Source of the DNA: Phocaeicola sartorii JCM 17136 = DSM 21941
GTDB lineage: Bacteria; Bacteroidota; Bacteroidia; Bacteroidales; Bacteroidaceae
NCBI RefSeq assembly: GCF_000614185.1
Contig: NZ_BAKM01000005.1
Span: forward strand, 62,001 to 126,000
Direction: 5' to 3'
DNA: 64,000 nucleotides
How positions within the stretch are numbered: the first letter of the stretch is position 1; every line of letters begins with the position of its first letter. The position numbers and the translations under genes were made by a program. Shown here one piece after another: positions 45,597 to 55,516 of the stretch. Under the pieces are notes generated by a model. It saw only the letters and a program-made list of their open reading frames with translations, was not told the DNA's origin and searched no databases.

Positions 45597-46874
45597 CTAT
45601 TCTTTTGGGGTATTTTTTCTATTATTAGCACCGGACTTGCCTGCACCGTTTCTTTTTCCTTTATAATTCCCTTGTTTTCTAGGTCCGCCACCTTTGTGAT
45701 TGCTACGACCGGCACTGCTGCGCGGACTGTATTCGGGAGCTTCTCCCAGTTCCTCGGGAACAGGGATTTTATAGATGTCCTTGCCCAGGAAGTTCTCAAT
45801 GGCTTTGAACTGAGTCTGCTCTTTCTCGCTGACAAAAGTAATGGCGCATCCATCATGGTTGGCGCGGGCTGTACGGCCGATGCGGTGTACATAATCCTCG
45901 CTGTCATGGGGTACATCGTAATTGATTACCAGACGAATGTCGTCAATGTCTATTCCTCGCGAAACAATATCGGTAGCGATCAGAATATTGATTCTGCCAC
46001 TTTTGAATTCACGCATAATCTGTTCCCGCTGGGATTGCTCCAAGTCCGAGTGCATTTCACCTACGTTCAGCTTCATCCGCTTGAATGCTTGTGTCACTTC
46101 CTTCACTTTCAATTTGGAAGAGGCGAATATGATGACACGTTCAGGCGTCTGATCCTGGAAGAGGGATTGGATAATGCCCAATTTCTGGCGTTCATAACAG
46201 ATGTAAGCCGTCTGGATAATCTTTTCCGCAGGTTTTGAGACCGCCAATTTAATTTCTACAGGATTGTTTAAGATCGTTTTGGCCAATTGCTGTATCTTGG
46301 CCGGCATGGTGGCCGAGAACATGATAGTCTGACGTTCTTTCGGCAGATACTTCACTATTTGCATAATGTCATCCGAGAATCCCATATCCAGCATACGGTC
46401 CGCTTCATCGAGAATAAAGAAAGAAACCTTGGACAAGTCTACGTAACCCAGGCTGAGATGACTTATCAGACGTCCCGGAGTGGCAATGACTACATCGGCT
46501 CCCAAAGTTAAACCTTTCTTTTCCTGCTCGAAGCGCACACCGTCGTTTCCTCCGTAAACAGCTACGCTGGATGCCGGTAGAAAATAAGAGAAACCTTCCA
46601 TTTGCTGGTCTATCTGTTGCGCCAATTCGCGTGTGGGTGACATGATCACACAATTGATGGCATCTTCCGGATATCCACCTTTGCTTAATTGGTTAAGAAC
46701 AGGCAAAAGGTATGCGGCTGTCTTGCCGGTTCCGGTCTGTGCCACTCCGATCAAATCTTTTCCTTCAAGAATGACCGGTATGGTATGTTCTTGTACAGGA
46801 GTACATTCTTCAAATCTCATGGCATCTAATGCCTGAAGCACTCCTTCTTCTAAATTTAGTTCTGAAAATTTCAT
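45597..46874 (-). CDS. DEAD-box ATP-dependent RNA helicase, RhlE-like
   Basis: RNA helicase of 425 aa with the motifs in order: Q-motif region FEECTPVQEHTIP, Walker A AQTGTGKTAAY, PTRELAQQ, TPGRLISH, DEAD in FILDEADRMLDMGF, SAT, and ARGIDIDDIRL-type and HRIGRTAR motifs. It ends in a basic glycine/lysine/asparagine-rich tail that likely binds RNA. It probably acts in ribosome assembly or cold adaptation (family knowledge). It lies 20 bases after serB on the same strand. Confidence 0.93.
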   Translation of the reverse strand: MKFSELNLEEGVLQALDAMRFEECTPVQEHTIPVILEGKDLIGVAQTGTGKTAAYLLPVLNQLSKGGYPEDAINCVIMSPTRELAQQIDQQMEGFSYFLPASSVAVYGGNDGVRFEQEKKGLTLGADVVIATPGRLISHLSLGYVDLSKVSFFILDEADRMLDMGFSDDIMQIVKYLPKERQTIMFSATMPAKIQQLAKTILNNPVEIKLAVSKPAEKIIQTAYICYERQKLGIIQSLFQDQTPERVIIFASSKLKVKEVTQAFKRMKLNVGEMHSDLEQSQREQIMREFKSGRINILIATDIVSRGIDIDDIRLVINYDVPHDSEDYVHRIGRTARANHDGCAITFVSEKEQTQFKAIENFLGKDIYKIPVPEELGEAPEYSPRSSAGRSNHKGGGPRKQGNYKGKRNGAGKSGANNRKNTPKE

Positions 46875-46894
46875 ATATATAGTTACTTCTTTCT

Positions 46895-48127
46895 TTAGAG
46901 TTTGCCGCGTTCTTCCAGGTAAGAGTCCTTGAAGCCCAGAAAATAGAGAACACCGTCCAGTCCGATTGTGTTAATGGACTGTTGTGCGTTAGCCACTACC
47001 TTGGGTTTTGCGTGGAATGCTATACCCAGACCGGCTTCGGACAACATGGGCAAGTCATTCGCTCCATCTCCTACAGCAATGGTTTGTGCTATGTCCACAC
47101 GTTCTACTTGAGCTATCAGTTTCAGCAGTTCGGCTTTACGTTTCCCGTCAACTACATCTCCCAGATATCTTCCGGTTAATTTGCCATTTACTATTTCCAG
47201 CTCGTTGGCATATACGTAATCTATGCCGAATTTGTCTTTCAGATAATTGCCGAAGTAGGTGAATCCACCGGATAGGATGGCTATTTTGTAACCATATCTC
47301 TTCAACACGAACATCAGACGTTCCACACCTTCGGTGACCGGAAGGTTTTCTGCAATTTCTTTCATGACGCTTTCATCCAGTCCTTTCAGCAAAGCCACCC
47401 GCTCTGTAAAGCTTTCTATGAAATCAATTTCTCCACGCATGGCGCGTTCTGTGATTTCTCGCACCTGGTCACCCACACCGGCGCGTTCGGCCAGTTCATC
47501 TATACACTCTGTCTGTATCAAGGTGGAGTCCATATCGAAACAGATCAAGCGCCGCATACGTCGGTACATATTGTCCAGCTGGAAAGAAAAGTCCATTTCC
47601 AGTTCACTGCTCAGTTTCATCAACGCCTGTTGCATTTCCTCCCGTTGATGGGGAGTGCCACGGACGGAGAATTCGATGCAGGCCCGCACATTCGCTTTCC
47701 GCTCATCTAGTGGAATACGTCCTGTAAGACGTTTGATGGCATCGATGTTCAGGCCTTGTTCCGCTAATATTCCTGTGACTGCCGCGATTTGTCTGGCTGT
47801 CAGTTTGCGTCCCAGCAAAGTCAGGATATAGCGATTTTTTCCTTGCATGTTTACCCATTCTTCATATTCTTCCACTGTGACAGGGTAAAAACGGATATTG
47901 ATGCCTAGTGCGGAAGCTTTAAACAGCAACTCTTTCATAATGTTACCCGAGTCCTTTTCCTGGCTTTTGAATAAAATGCCTAATGACAAGGTACTATGAA
48001 TATCAGCCTGACCGATATCCAGAATGGTAACATCGTACTTTGACAGGATCTCCGTAATGGAAGCGGTTAATCCCGGCCGGTCAAGGCCGGTAATTCTGAT
48101 TAAAATAAGTTCAGTATTATTATTCAT
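46895..48127 (-). CDS. serB: phosphoserine phosphatase with N-terminal ACT domains
   Basis: Dephosphorylates phosphoserine to serine, the last step of serine synthesis. The 410-aa form has two ACT-type regulatory regions (TELILIRITGLDRPGLTASI, then ILTLLGRKLTARQIAAVTGI). A HAD phosphatase domain follows with the DMDSTLIQTECIDELA nucleophile motif near 199, ILSGGFTYFG and VGDGANDLPML. ACT domains suggest feedback by serine or another amino acid. Serine is also the substrate of the serine palmitoyltransferase at 56.8 kb. Confidence 0.95.
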   Translation of the reverse strand: MNNNTELILIRITGLDRPGLTASITEILSKYDVTILDIGQADIHSTLSLGILFKSQEKDSGNIMKELLFKASALGINIRFYPVTVEEYEEWVNMQGKNRYILTLLGRKLTARQIAAVTGILAEQGLNIDAIKRLTGRIPLDERKANVRACIEFSVRGTPHQREEMQQALMKLSSELEMDFSFQLDNMYRRMRRLICFDMDSTLIQTECIDELAERAGVGDQVREITERAMRGEIDFIESFTERVALLKGLDESVMKEIAENLPVTEGVERLMFVLKRYGYKIAILSGGFTYFGNYLKDKFGIDYVYANELEIVNGKLTGRYLGDVVDGKRKAELLKLIAQVERVDIAQTIAVGDGANDLPMLSEAGLGIAFHAKPKVVANAQQSINTIGLDGVLYFLGFKDSYLEERGKL

Positions 48128-48152
48128 ACTTTGTGGTTGCTATTTACAGATT

Positions 48153-48160
48153 GCAAAAGT
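48153..48160 (-). promoter_or_regulatory. -7 element of serB
   Basis: Minus-strand TACTTTTG matches TAnnTTTG, 26 bases before the start at 48127. Confidence 0.5.
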
Positions 48161-48280
48161 ACGTAAATAAATCCTTATCAGCTATATTTTCTGCATTCTT
48201 TTTTCTCGATGAAAAGGACGATTTTATGCTATATAACATATTTTTTGAGAAAAAACCTTGGAGTTAATTTCAAAACTCCT

Positions 48281-48288
48281 TACCTTTG
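48281..48288 (+). promoter_or_regulatory. -7 element of the thioredoxin-like gene
   Basis: TACCTTTG matches TAnnTTTG, 112 bases before ATG 48400. Confidence 0.5.
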
Positions 48289-48399
48289 TCGCAGATTTCT
48301 AATTCAAATGGCATTGATTATCAATGCTAAAGATAATGTTCCGGGCGGAAATTACTGTTTAAGGGCAGTCCCGGATAGTATTAACTAAGATCGAATTAC

Positions 48400-48893
48400 A
48401 TGATTAAAAATGTAAAGTGGATTTTTGTTGTATTAATTATTAGTTCCTTGATTTCGTTCTCTTTTATAGGGAAAGACACGCCGACAGAAGGTCTGACCAT
48501 AGGAGACAAGGCTCCTGCATTTACTATCTGTGGCGAAAAGCAGTTGATTGACTTGAAAGATTTGAGAGGCAAATATGTACTGCTAAGTTTTTGGGCCAGC
48601 TATGATGCTCCGTCAAGGATGCAGAATGCGACTTTGAATCATGCCGTTGCGCAGGCCGACAATGTAGAAATGGTTTCTGTTTCATTTGATGAATACAAGT
48701 CAATATTTAACGAAACCATTAAAAAGACCAGATTTCAACTTCCAATTGTTTTGTGGAATTGGCTGGTATCTCATCGGATCTATATCAGACTTATCGCCTG
48801 AAAAGAGGCTTTAAGAACTTTTTGTTAGATGAAAATGGCGTTATTGTTGCCAAAGACATCACAGCATCCGAACTCTCTTCTTATTTGAATTGA
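48400..48893 (+). CDS. cysteine-less TlpA/thioredoxin-fold protein, frameshifted near 48744
   Basis: About 164 aa if repaired, with an N-terminal membrane or signal segment (residues 7-24). A TlpA-like fold follows (IGDKAPAFTICGEKQLIDLK, LRGKYVLLSFWASYDAPSR). The usual WCxPC active site reads YDAPS: both cysteines are replaced (D69, S72), so it cannot be a disulfide oxidoreductase. It may bind a partner or act as a scaffold (inference). One A is missing at 48744-48745. Adding it restores QLPNCFVELAG and an intact tail to 48893. Confidence 0.78.
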
Positions 48894-48937
48894 AAGAGAG
48901 CCTTTCCGAAAGGAAGAAAAATACAACAAAAATAATT

Positions 48938-48971
48938 ACCGTAGATTTTCAATGGAATCTGCGGTTTTTTT
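48938..48971 (+). terminator. terminator after the thioredoxin-like gene
   Basis: Ten-base stem ACCGTAGATT / AATCTGCGGT (one G-T pair) followed by seven T. Confidence 0.85.
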
Positions 48972-49034
48972 ATGTTTTTCCTATCACATTCTGTTTTATT
49001 GATTTACATCATTCCTCTTTAACATTCAAATGGT

Positions 49035-49042
49035 TACCTTTG
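49035..49042 (+). promoter_or_regulatory. -7 element of the HAD gene
   Basis: TACCTTTG matches TAnnTTTG, 19 bases before ATG 49061. It rules out the longer in-frame start at 48890. Confidence 0.6.
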
Positions 49043-49060
49043 TCGAAAAATAAAAAGATT

Positions 49061-49687
49061 ATGAAGGAGATTAAGAATATTGTATTTGATTTCGGTGGGG
49101 TTCTTATCGGTATTGACCGTGACAAGGCGGTTAAGGCCTTTCAGGAAGCCGGTGTGAAAGAAGCGGAGCAGTTGCTGGGCGAGTATCATCAGCAGGGAAT
49201 ATTCCAGGAGGTGGAGGATGGGTGCATGGACGCCGAAACTTTTCGTAAGGAACTTAGCGGAATGTGTGGTAAAGAACTTACTTATAAGGAGGTGGAAAGT
49301 GGATGGAAAGGTTTTGTGACAGAGGTTCCGCAGTATAAACTGGATTATCTGAATGAACTCCGTAAGAAATATAAGGTTTATATTCTGAGCAATACCAATC
49401 CGTATATGATGGGATGGGCGAGAAGCAGTGAACTGACTCTTGCGGGCAAGCCATTGGATGCGTATGTAGATAAAATATATGCGTCGTATGAAATCGGAGT
49501 CACAAAGCCCGGGCGTGGTATCTTTGATTATATGATAAAAGACACTGGCTTGGATCCTGCCGAAACAATTTTTGTAGATGATGGTGCATCAAATATTGCG
49601 ATGGGGCAAGAATTGGGGTTCGTCACTTTGCAGCCGGAGAACGGAGAAGATTGGAGAGCGGAGCTGGACAAGATGCTGGAAAGATAA
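49061..49687 (+). CDS. HAD family (IA-type) phosphatase
   Basis: Cytosolic hydrolase of 208 aa. The nucleophile motif VFDFGGVLIGIDRD is followed by YILSNTNPYMMGWAR (motif II), the lysine in IGVTKPGRGIF (motif III) and IFVDDGASNIAMG (motif IV). Similar proteins act on sugar phosphates or FMN, but the substrate here is not predictable. The start at 49061 follows the promoter element by 19 bases. It converges with the lptF/G-type gene. Confidence 0.9.
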   Translation: MKEIKNIVFDFGGVLIGIDRDKAVKAFQEAGVKEAEQLLGEYHQQGIFQEVEDGCMDAETFRKELSGMCGKELTYKEVESGWKGFVTEVPQYKLDYLNELRKKYKVYILSNTNPYMMGWARSSELTLAGKPLDAYVDKIYASYEIGVTKPGRGIFDYMIKDTGLDPAETIFVDDGASNIAMGQELGFVTLQPENGEDWRAELDKMLER

Positions 49688-49694
49688 TCTGATG

Positions 49695-49740
49695 AAGGCT
49701 AAAAAATGAAGAAATTCATTATTCTTCATTTTTTAGCCTT
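49695..49740. terminator. bidirectional terminator
   Basis: Perfect 19-base arms AAGGCTAAAAAATGAAGAA and its complement between two convergent genes, with A and T runs inside the stem. Confidence 0.85.
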
Positions 49741-49757
49741 TATCCTTTCTTCGTTCC

Positions 49758-50930
49758 TTATTTAGGAGCTTTCCTGTATAGATAGATAGCGATAAATGTA
49801 TAAAGTATATTAGGAATCCATACCGCTACAATAGGAGGGGTGTTTCCATTGACGGCAAAGGTCGCCGATACCGTTTGGAACAGAATATACGAGAAACTGA
49901 GTGCTAATCCCACCCCCAAGTGCAGTCCCATTCCTCCTTTCATCTTTCGGGATGATAAGGAGACCCCGATAGTGGTCAGGATAAAGGCGGCAAAGGACAT
50001 GGCTATACGCTGGTAATATTCAATCTCAAATTCCTTTATATTAGCGAATCCACGCCTTTTCTGCTTGTCTATATATTCTTTCAGTTCAGGACTTGTCATG
50101 GTTTGTTGCTGCCCTTTCATGATCAGAAAATCCTGAGGCTCCATTTTGATTATCGTATCCAGACGGTCGCCACGGGTGATTTTCTCACGCATACCTTCCA
50201 TCTCGCGTATCATATAGTTCTTGATGGTCCATTTGTGTACGGATGCTGTATCGTAAGTGACACTCCGGGCAGTGAGGTGGGCTACCAGCTTTTTGTCATC
50301 GAACTTGTCTAACGAGAAGCGGTATCCCGTTTTGTTGTAATTCTCATAGCGCTCTATGTAGGCAATGACCCCGCTGTCTACTTCCAGTTGCACGTTTCGT
50401 ACATATTCCTGTTTCTTTTTTTTCTTATAACGGTCCTCAAAGTCCAAACGGGTTACATTTCCCTTAGGTATGATGTATGCTCCCAGTCCGAAAGTAACGA
50501 CGGAAATGATGGCAGCCGAAATCATATAGGGACGCATCATTCGTTTAAAACTCATCCCGGTGGAGAACATGGCAATGATTTCCGAGTTTTCCGCCAGTTT
50601 GGAGGTGAAGAAGATGACAGCGATAAAGACAAACAACGGGCTGAATAAGTTTGAGAAGTAGGGGATGAAGTTCATGTAATAATCAAATACAATTGCTTTC
50701 AGCGGAGCTTTGTTATTGATGAACCTGTCTATATTCTCGTTCACGTCAAACACCACTGCAATGGAGATAATCAATGCAATAGCGAAAAAGTAGGTTCCCA
50801 GAAACTTTTTAATGATATATACGTCCAGTCTTTTCACCCATTTGTCCAGTTTCAGCCAGTTGATATTCGGCTGAAACCATTTTTTATTCTTCTGGGGTGA
50901 ATCTGTGTTTGTCTTGAACCAATTCTTCAT
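49758..50930 (-). CDS. LptF/LptG family permease
   Basis: Inner-membrane protein of 390 aa of the YjgP/YjgQ family, which moves lipopolysaccharide from the inner membrane into the Lpt bridge. Three N-terminal transmembrane segments (after LDVYIIKKFLGTYFFAIALI) are followed by a periplasmic beta-jellyroll region (residues about 150-290). Three more membrane segments close the protein. Which of LptF or LptG it corresponds to cannot be told. It is third in the lon-tgt-permease run, ten bases after tgt. Confidence 0.9.
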   Translation of the reverse strand: MKNWFKTNTDSPQKNKKWFQPNINWLKLDKWVKRLDVYIIKKFLGTYFFAIALIISIAVVFDVNENIDRFINNKAPLKAIVFDYYMNFIPYFSNLFSPLFVFIAVIFFTSKLAENSEIIAMFSTGMSFKRMMRPYMISAAIISVVTFGLGAYIIPKGNVTRLDFEDRYKKKKKQEYVRNVQLEVDSGVIAYIERYENYNKTGYRFSLDKFDDKKLVAHLTARSVTYDTASVHKWTIKNYMIREMEGMREKITRGDRLDTIIKMEPQDFLIMKGQQQTMTSPELKEYIDKQKRRGFANIKEFEIEYYQRIAMSFAAFILTTIGVSLSSRKMKGGMGLHLGVGLALSFSYILFQTVSATFAVNGNTPPIVAVWIPNILYTFIAIYLYRKAPK

Positions 50931-50940
50931 CTTTCGTAGT

Positions 50941-52070
50941 TTATAATCTTGTAGATAAGCGTTTTACCATCATTGGCTTCCATGTGGAGAAATCTCCTTC
51001 AATGATGTGTTTACGGGCCTCGCCCGCTAACCACAGATAGAATGCCAGGTTGTGGATAGATGCAATCTGCATGGCCAGCAGCTCTTGTGCGTGGAACAGA
51101 TGACGCAAGTAAGCACGGCTGTACATAGTATCCACATACGATGCGCCTTCGGCTTCGATGGGAGCGTAATCATCCTCCACTTCTTGTTGCGCATGTTCAT
51201 GATGCCGTCTTTGGTGAACAGCATGCCATTGCGTCCGTTACGGGTAGGCATTACACAGTCAAACATATCCACACCGCGCTCTATGCCTTCCAGTATATTT
51301 ACCGGTGTGCCGACTCCCATCAGATAGCGGGGCTTGTCTTTGGGCAAGATTTCATTGACAACCTCTATCATTTCGTACATTTTCTCGGTTGGCTCACCTA
51401 CGGCCAAGCCACCGATCGCGTTTCCGTCAGCCCCCTTGGAAGCAATGTATTCTGCTGATTGTTTGCGTAAGTCGGGATAAACGCAGCCTTGCACAATGGG
51501 GAATAACGATTGCTGATAACCATACTTGGGATCGGTTTCGTTGAAATGCTTTATACAGCGGTCCAGCCAACGATGGGTCAGCTGCATTGATTTTTTTGCA
51601 TATTCATAATCTGCGGTTCCCGGAGTACATTCGTCAAAAGCCATCATGATATCCGCCCCAATAGTCCGTTCGATATCCATCACCCGTTCGGGGGTGAACA
51701 GGTGTTTCGAGCCGTCTATGTGTGAGCGGAATTCCACACCTTCCTCTCTCATCTTGCGGATACCTGATAAAGAGAATACTTGGAAACCACCGCTGTCGGT
51801 CAGCATAGGACGGTCGAAACCGTTGAATTTATGCAGACCTCCGGCACGTTCTATGATATCCAATCCCGGACGCAAATACAGGTGGTAAGTGTTTCCCAGG
51901 ATTATCTGCGCTTTAATGTCCTCTTTCAACTCATGCAAATGCACGCCCTTCACCGTTCCCAATGTGCCCACAGGCATAAAGATAGGGGTTTCTATTTGCC
52001 CGTGATCAGTCGTTATCAATCCGGCACGGGCATTCGATTTGGGGTCTGTATATTGTAAGTCAAAAGTCAT
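50941..52070 (-). CDS. tgt: queuine tRNA-ribosyltransferase, frameshifted near 51178
   Basis: Exchanges guanine 34 of certain tRNAs for the queuosine precursor base. Repaired length is 376 aa, standard. Visible are ARAGLITTDHGQIETPIFMP, MLTDSGGFQVFSLSG, GGLAVGEPTEKMYEM and MGVGTPVNILEGI. In the 3' part the usual CxCxxC zinc site is absent (GASYVDTMYSRAYLRHL has no cysteine), although a histidine follows in SIHN. One C is missing on the plus strand near 51178. Adding it restores KKWEDDYAPIEAEG. It overlaps nothing and lies two bases after lon. Confidence 0.92.
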
Positions 52071-52072
52071 AT

Positions 52073-54549
52073 TTATTTTTTTTCTTCTGTTTTCTGATTG
52101 GTAATATTGAAATCAATGGCTCCGTTTACTTTTTCATCGGTGAGAGCCAAAGCCAATACTTCCTTAATATCCGTCACATAATGGAATGTCAGACCTTCCA
52201 GATACATCGGTTGGATCTCTTCAATGTTCTTACGGTTCTCCTCACATAAAATGATGCCTTTGATTCCGGCGCGTTTGGCAGCTAGAATCTTTTCTTTGAT
52301 ACCGCCTACGGGCAGGACTTTTCCACGTAATGTGATCTCGCCTGTCATTGCCAGGTTTGCTTTCACTTTACGCTGGGTGAGGGCGGACGCCAATGAAGTC
52401 ACCATGGTGATACCGGCTGACGGACCGTCTTTGGGGATGGCTCCTTCGGGTACATGGATGTGGATATTCCAATTATCAAAAATATCTTCTTGTAAATTCA
52501 GCAGTTTGGTATGTGCCTTGAGGTATTCCAAAGCCAGCATAGCCGACTCTTTCATTACGTCACCCAAGTTTCCGGTCAACGTAAGTTTACCGCCTTTCCC
52601 TTTGCTCAAACTGGTCTCTACAAACAAAATCTCACCTCCAACGGCTGTCCAAGCCAGTCCTGTGACAACACCGGCGTATTCATTTCCCTGATATTTGTCA
52701 CGGCTGTATTCGGGCGTGCCCAGATATTTTCGTACATCGGCTGGCTTTATTTCATGCGTTACTTCATAGCCGTCGCGTGCAAATTCCAACGCTATTTTAC
52801 GCATCACTTTGTTTATCTTCTTCTCCAGTTCGCGCACACCGCTTTCACGGGTGTAGTTCTCTACAATATATTCCAAAGCGGCTTTGGAGAACTTCACGTA
52901 TTCTTTTTTGATACCGCTGGCTTCCAGTTCTTTGGGAACAAGATGGCGACGGGCTATTTCCACTTTTTCCTCTGTGATATATCCACTGACCTCAATCAGC
53001 TCCATACGGTCCAGCAGAGCAGGGGGGACGGTGCTCAGATTGTTTGCCGTAGCGATGAACATTACTTTAGACAAGTCGTAATCCACATCCAGATAATTGT
53101 CATGGAACGTGTTGTTCTGCTCGGGGTCAAGCACTTCCAGCATAGCGGAGCTGGGATCTCCGCGGTGGTCACTGCCCAGCTTGTCTATCTCATCCAAAAT
53201 GATAACCGGATTGGAGGATTCGGCTTTTATCAGACTTTTGATGATACGGCCCGGCATGGCACCGATATACGTTTTACGATGACCACGGATCTCGCTTCGT
53301 CATGCACACCGCCCAATGACATACGTACATATTTACGTTTCAACGATGCGGCTATGGAACGTCCTAAGGAAGTCTTGCCGACGCCCGGAGGACCGTAAAG
53401 GCAGATGATGGGCGATTTCATATCACCTTTCAGCTTCAGTACGGCCAAATGTTCAAGGATACGCTCCTTTACTTTCTCCAGACCGTAATGGTCTTTGTTC
53501 AATGTCTTTTCGGCATTGCTTATATTCAGATTGTCAGTGGTGAATACGTTCCAGGGCAATCCCAGCAGGGTTTGCAGATAGGTAAGCTGCACGTTGAAGT
53601 CTGGTGATTGGGAATTCGTTCTTTCCAGCTTGGAAATTTCTTTTTCAAAAAGTTCCGCCATCTCCGGACCCCATTTCTTGGCTCTTCCTTTTTGACGGAG
53701 CTCGTCTATCTCATCTTCCTGTCCGGCACCCAGTTCATCCTGTATGTTTTTAATTTGTTGCTGCAAGAAATATTCACGTTGCTGACGGTCAATGTCTTCG
53801 CGTGTACGCATCTGGATGCTCTGCTTGATGTCGGCCAATTGTATCTCGCGGTTCAAGACCTTGACCAGCATATACAGGCGGCTTTGTAAGTCGCCGGCTT
53901 TCAGCAACTTTATTTTTTCTTCCACCGAAACAGGAAAGTTTGCACAGATAAAGTTTACCAGAATCTCTGGATTATCCAGGTTCTTGATAGCAAAAACAGT
54001 ATCCGGACTCATCTTTTCGGATGTTTCTATAAACTTGCTTGTCAGCTCTTTGCAAGTGTCAATCAATGCTTTGAATTCATCCGTTTCCAGTTGGTCATTC
54101 GCCTCCGGAATAGGAGTCACCATCCCTTTCAAATATGGAGAAGTTTTTGTGATGCTGTCCAGATGTACTTTCGGCCCGTTCGACTGCATGATTACTGTGG
54201 TATTTCCACCGGGCATCTCGAATACACGAAGAATCTTTCCGATGACTCCTATGTGGTACACATCATTAAAACCGGGATCATCCATGTCTCCCTGTATCTG
54301 ACAAACTACCGCAATGGGAAGTTTTTTCTTGTATGCAGCATTTACCAATTTCAATGTGCTGGGACGTCCAATCGTTACCGGCATTACTACAGATGGAAAC
54401 ATTACCATGTTGCGTAAGGGCATGACTGGTATTTCTTTATTAAATTCCATTGCAGTAACTTCATCCGGATCTGTTTGGATTTCAGCTAACATAGAGATGT
54501 CATCGTTATCCGTATTCAACAAAATATCTTCTTTCTTATTCCTCTTCAT
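52073..54549 (-). CDS. lon: ATP-dependent protease Lon, frameshifted near 53293
   Basis: Cytosolic AAA+ serine protease that degrades misfolded and regulatory proteins. Repaired length is 825 aa. The N-terminal LON domain ([20 protein letters not shown]) is followed by a coiled coil with [17 protein letters not shown]. Walker A is in [14 protein letters not shown] and Walker B in [13 protein letters not shown]. The protease domain has the catalytic serine in [11 protein letters not shown] and lysine in [14 protein letters not shown]. One C is missing on the plus strand near 53293. Adding it restores [19 protein letters not shown]. It is first gene of a run with tgt and the lptF/G-type permease. 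Confidence 0.95.
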
Positions 54550-54596
54550 AATTTATTCCTCTTTGTGTTAAATTGAGCCAACGCCCAAAACGGGGA

Positions 54597-54604
54597 CAAA
54601 GTTA
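54597..54604 (-). promoter_or_regulatory. -7 element of lon
   Basis: Minus-strand TAACTTTG matches TAnnTTTG, 48 bases before the start. Confidence 0.5.
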
Positions 54605-54699
54605 ATCATTCCTTGTTGAATAAGGAAAATTCGTGAGAACTAATTGAGTTTTAAAAATCAAATATTTCCTAATAATTGGAGTAATTAATCAGATTTGCC

Positions 54700-54707
54700 T
54701 ATTTTTG
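54700..54707 (+). promoter_or_regulatory. -7 element of trmN6
   Basis: TATTTTTG matches TAnnTTTG, 24 bases before ATG 54731. It makes the upstream in-frame start at 54695 unlikely. Confidence 0.5.
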
Positions 54708-54730
54708 GCAACAAATTTAATAAATGTAGT

Positions 54731-55435
54731 ATGCCGAATCCATATTTTTCTTTTAAGCAATTTACTGTTTATCATGATCGATGTGCCATGAAGGTGGGCA
54801 CGGACGGGGTTTTGTTGGGAGCTTGGGCCGATGTGGCTTCCGCTCGTCATGTTTTAGATATCGGTACTGGAACCGGACTGATCTCTTTGATGATGGCACA
54901 GCGTTGCAACGCCCAGATAAAAGCTGTGGATATAGATGCGGATGCTGTGGAACAAGCTCGTGGAAATGTGGCAGCGTCTCCATGGAAAGACCGGATAGAA
55001 GTGGAGTTGCAGGATATTGGTCATTTTACCTCGGAGGCACTCTTTGATGTCATTGTATCCAATCCTCCTTACTTTGCCGACTCTTTGAAATGTCCTGACG
55101 GGCAGCGTAATATTGCCCGGCATACGGACAGCCTTGATTTTGACAAACTGGCAGAGTCAGCAGCTCGTTTGCTTCATCCCGAAGGTGTCTTTTCGGTGAT
55201 TATCCCCACGGATGGCAAGGAATTCTTTTTGCGGGCTGCCACTCGTTACGGCTTGCATCTTTCACACCAGACCTTGATTCATACCACACCCGGAGCTGAT
55301 CCCAAACGGGTGTTGCTCGCTTTTAAATTCTCTGTGGATCAATGTGTTACTGATAATTTAACGATCGAATTATCACGTCATGTATATAGTGAGGAATATA
55401 TAGCCTTGACAAAAGATTTTTATTTGAGGATGTAG
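54731..55435 (+). CDS. trmN6: tRNA1(Val) A37 N6-methyltransferase
   Basis: SAM-dependent methyltransferase of 234 aa that modifies adenine 37 of tRNA-Val. The start PYFSFKQFTVYHDRCAMKVG and SAM loop VLDIGTGTGLISLMMAQR are followed by the catalytic NPPYFADSL motif near residue 110, which is the adenine-N6 NPPY signature. Residues RHTDSLDFDKL follow, as in the YfiC family. It is divergent from lon and convergent with the lipid kinase. Confidence 0.9.
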   Translation: MPNPYFSFKQFTVYHDRCAMKVGTDGVLLGAWADVASARHVLDIGTGTGLISLMMAQRCNAQIKAVDIDADAVEQARGNVAASPWKDRIEVELQDIGHFTSEALFDVIVSNPPYFADSLKCPDGQRNIARHTDSLDFDKLAESAARLLHPEGVFSVIIPTDGKEFFLRAATRYGLHLSHQTLIHTTPGADPKRVLLAFKFSVDQCVTDNLTIELSRHVYSEEYIALTKDFYLRM

Positions 55436-55451
55436 AGGATTCTATTATCCC

Positions 55452-55500
55452 GAACATCATAAAGAAACTGTTTCTATTTGCAGAATCTTTATTGATGTTC
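55452..55500. terminator. possible bidirectional terminator
   Basis: Arms GAACATCA and TGATGTTC with further AT pairing inside (TAAAGA / TCTTTA), between convergent genes. Confidence 0.5.
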
Positions 55501-55516
55501 AGAAAAAAGACATTTC

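Noticed and set aside
48890..49060. Longer N-terminus for the HAD phosphatase
   Set aside because: The in-frame extension passes through a terminator and the promoter element, so translation must start at 49061.
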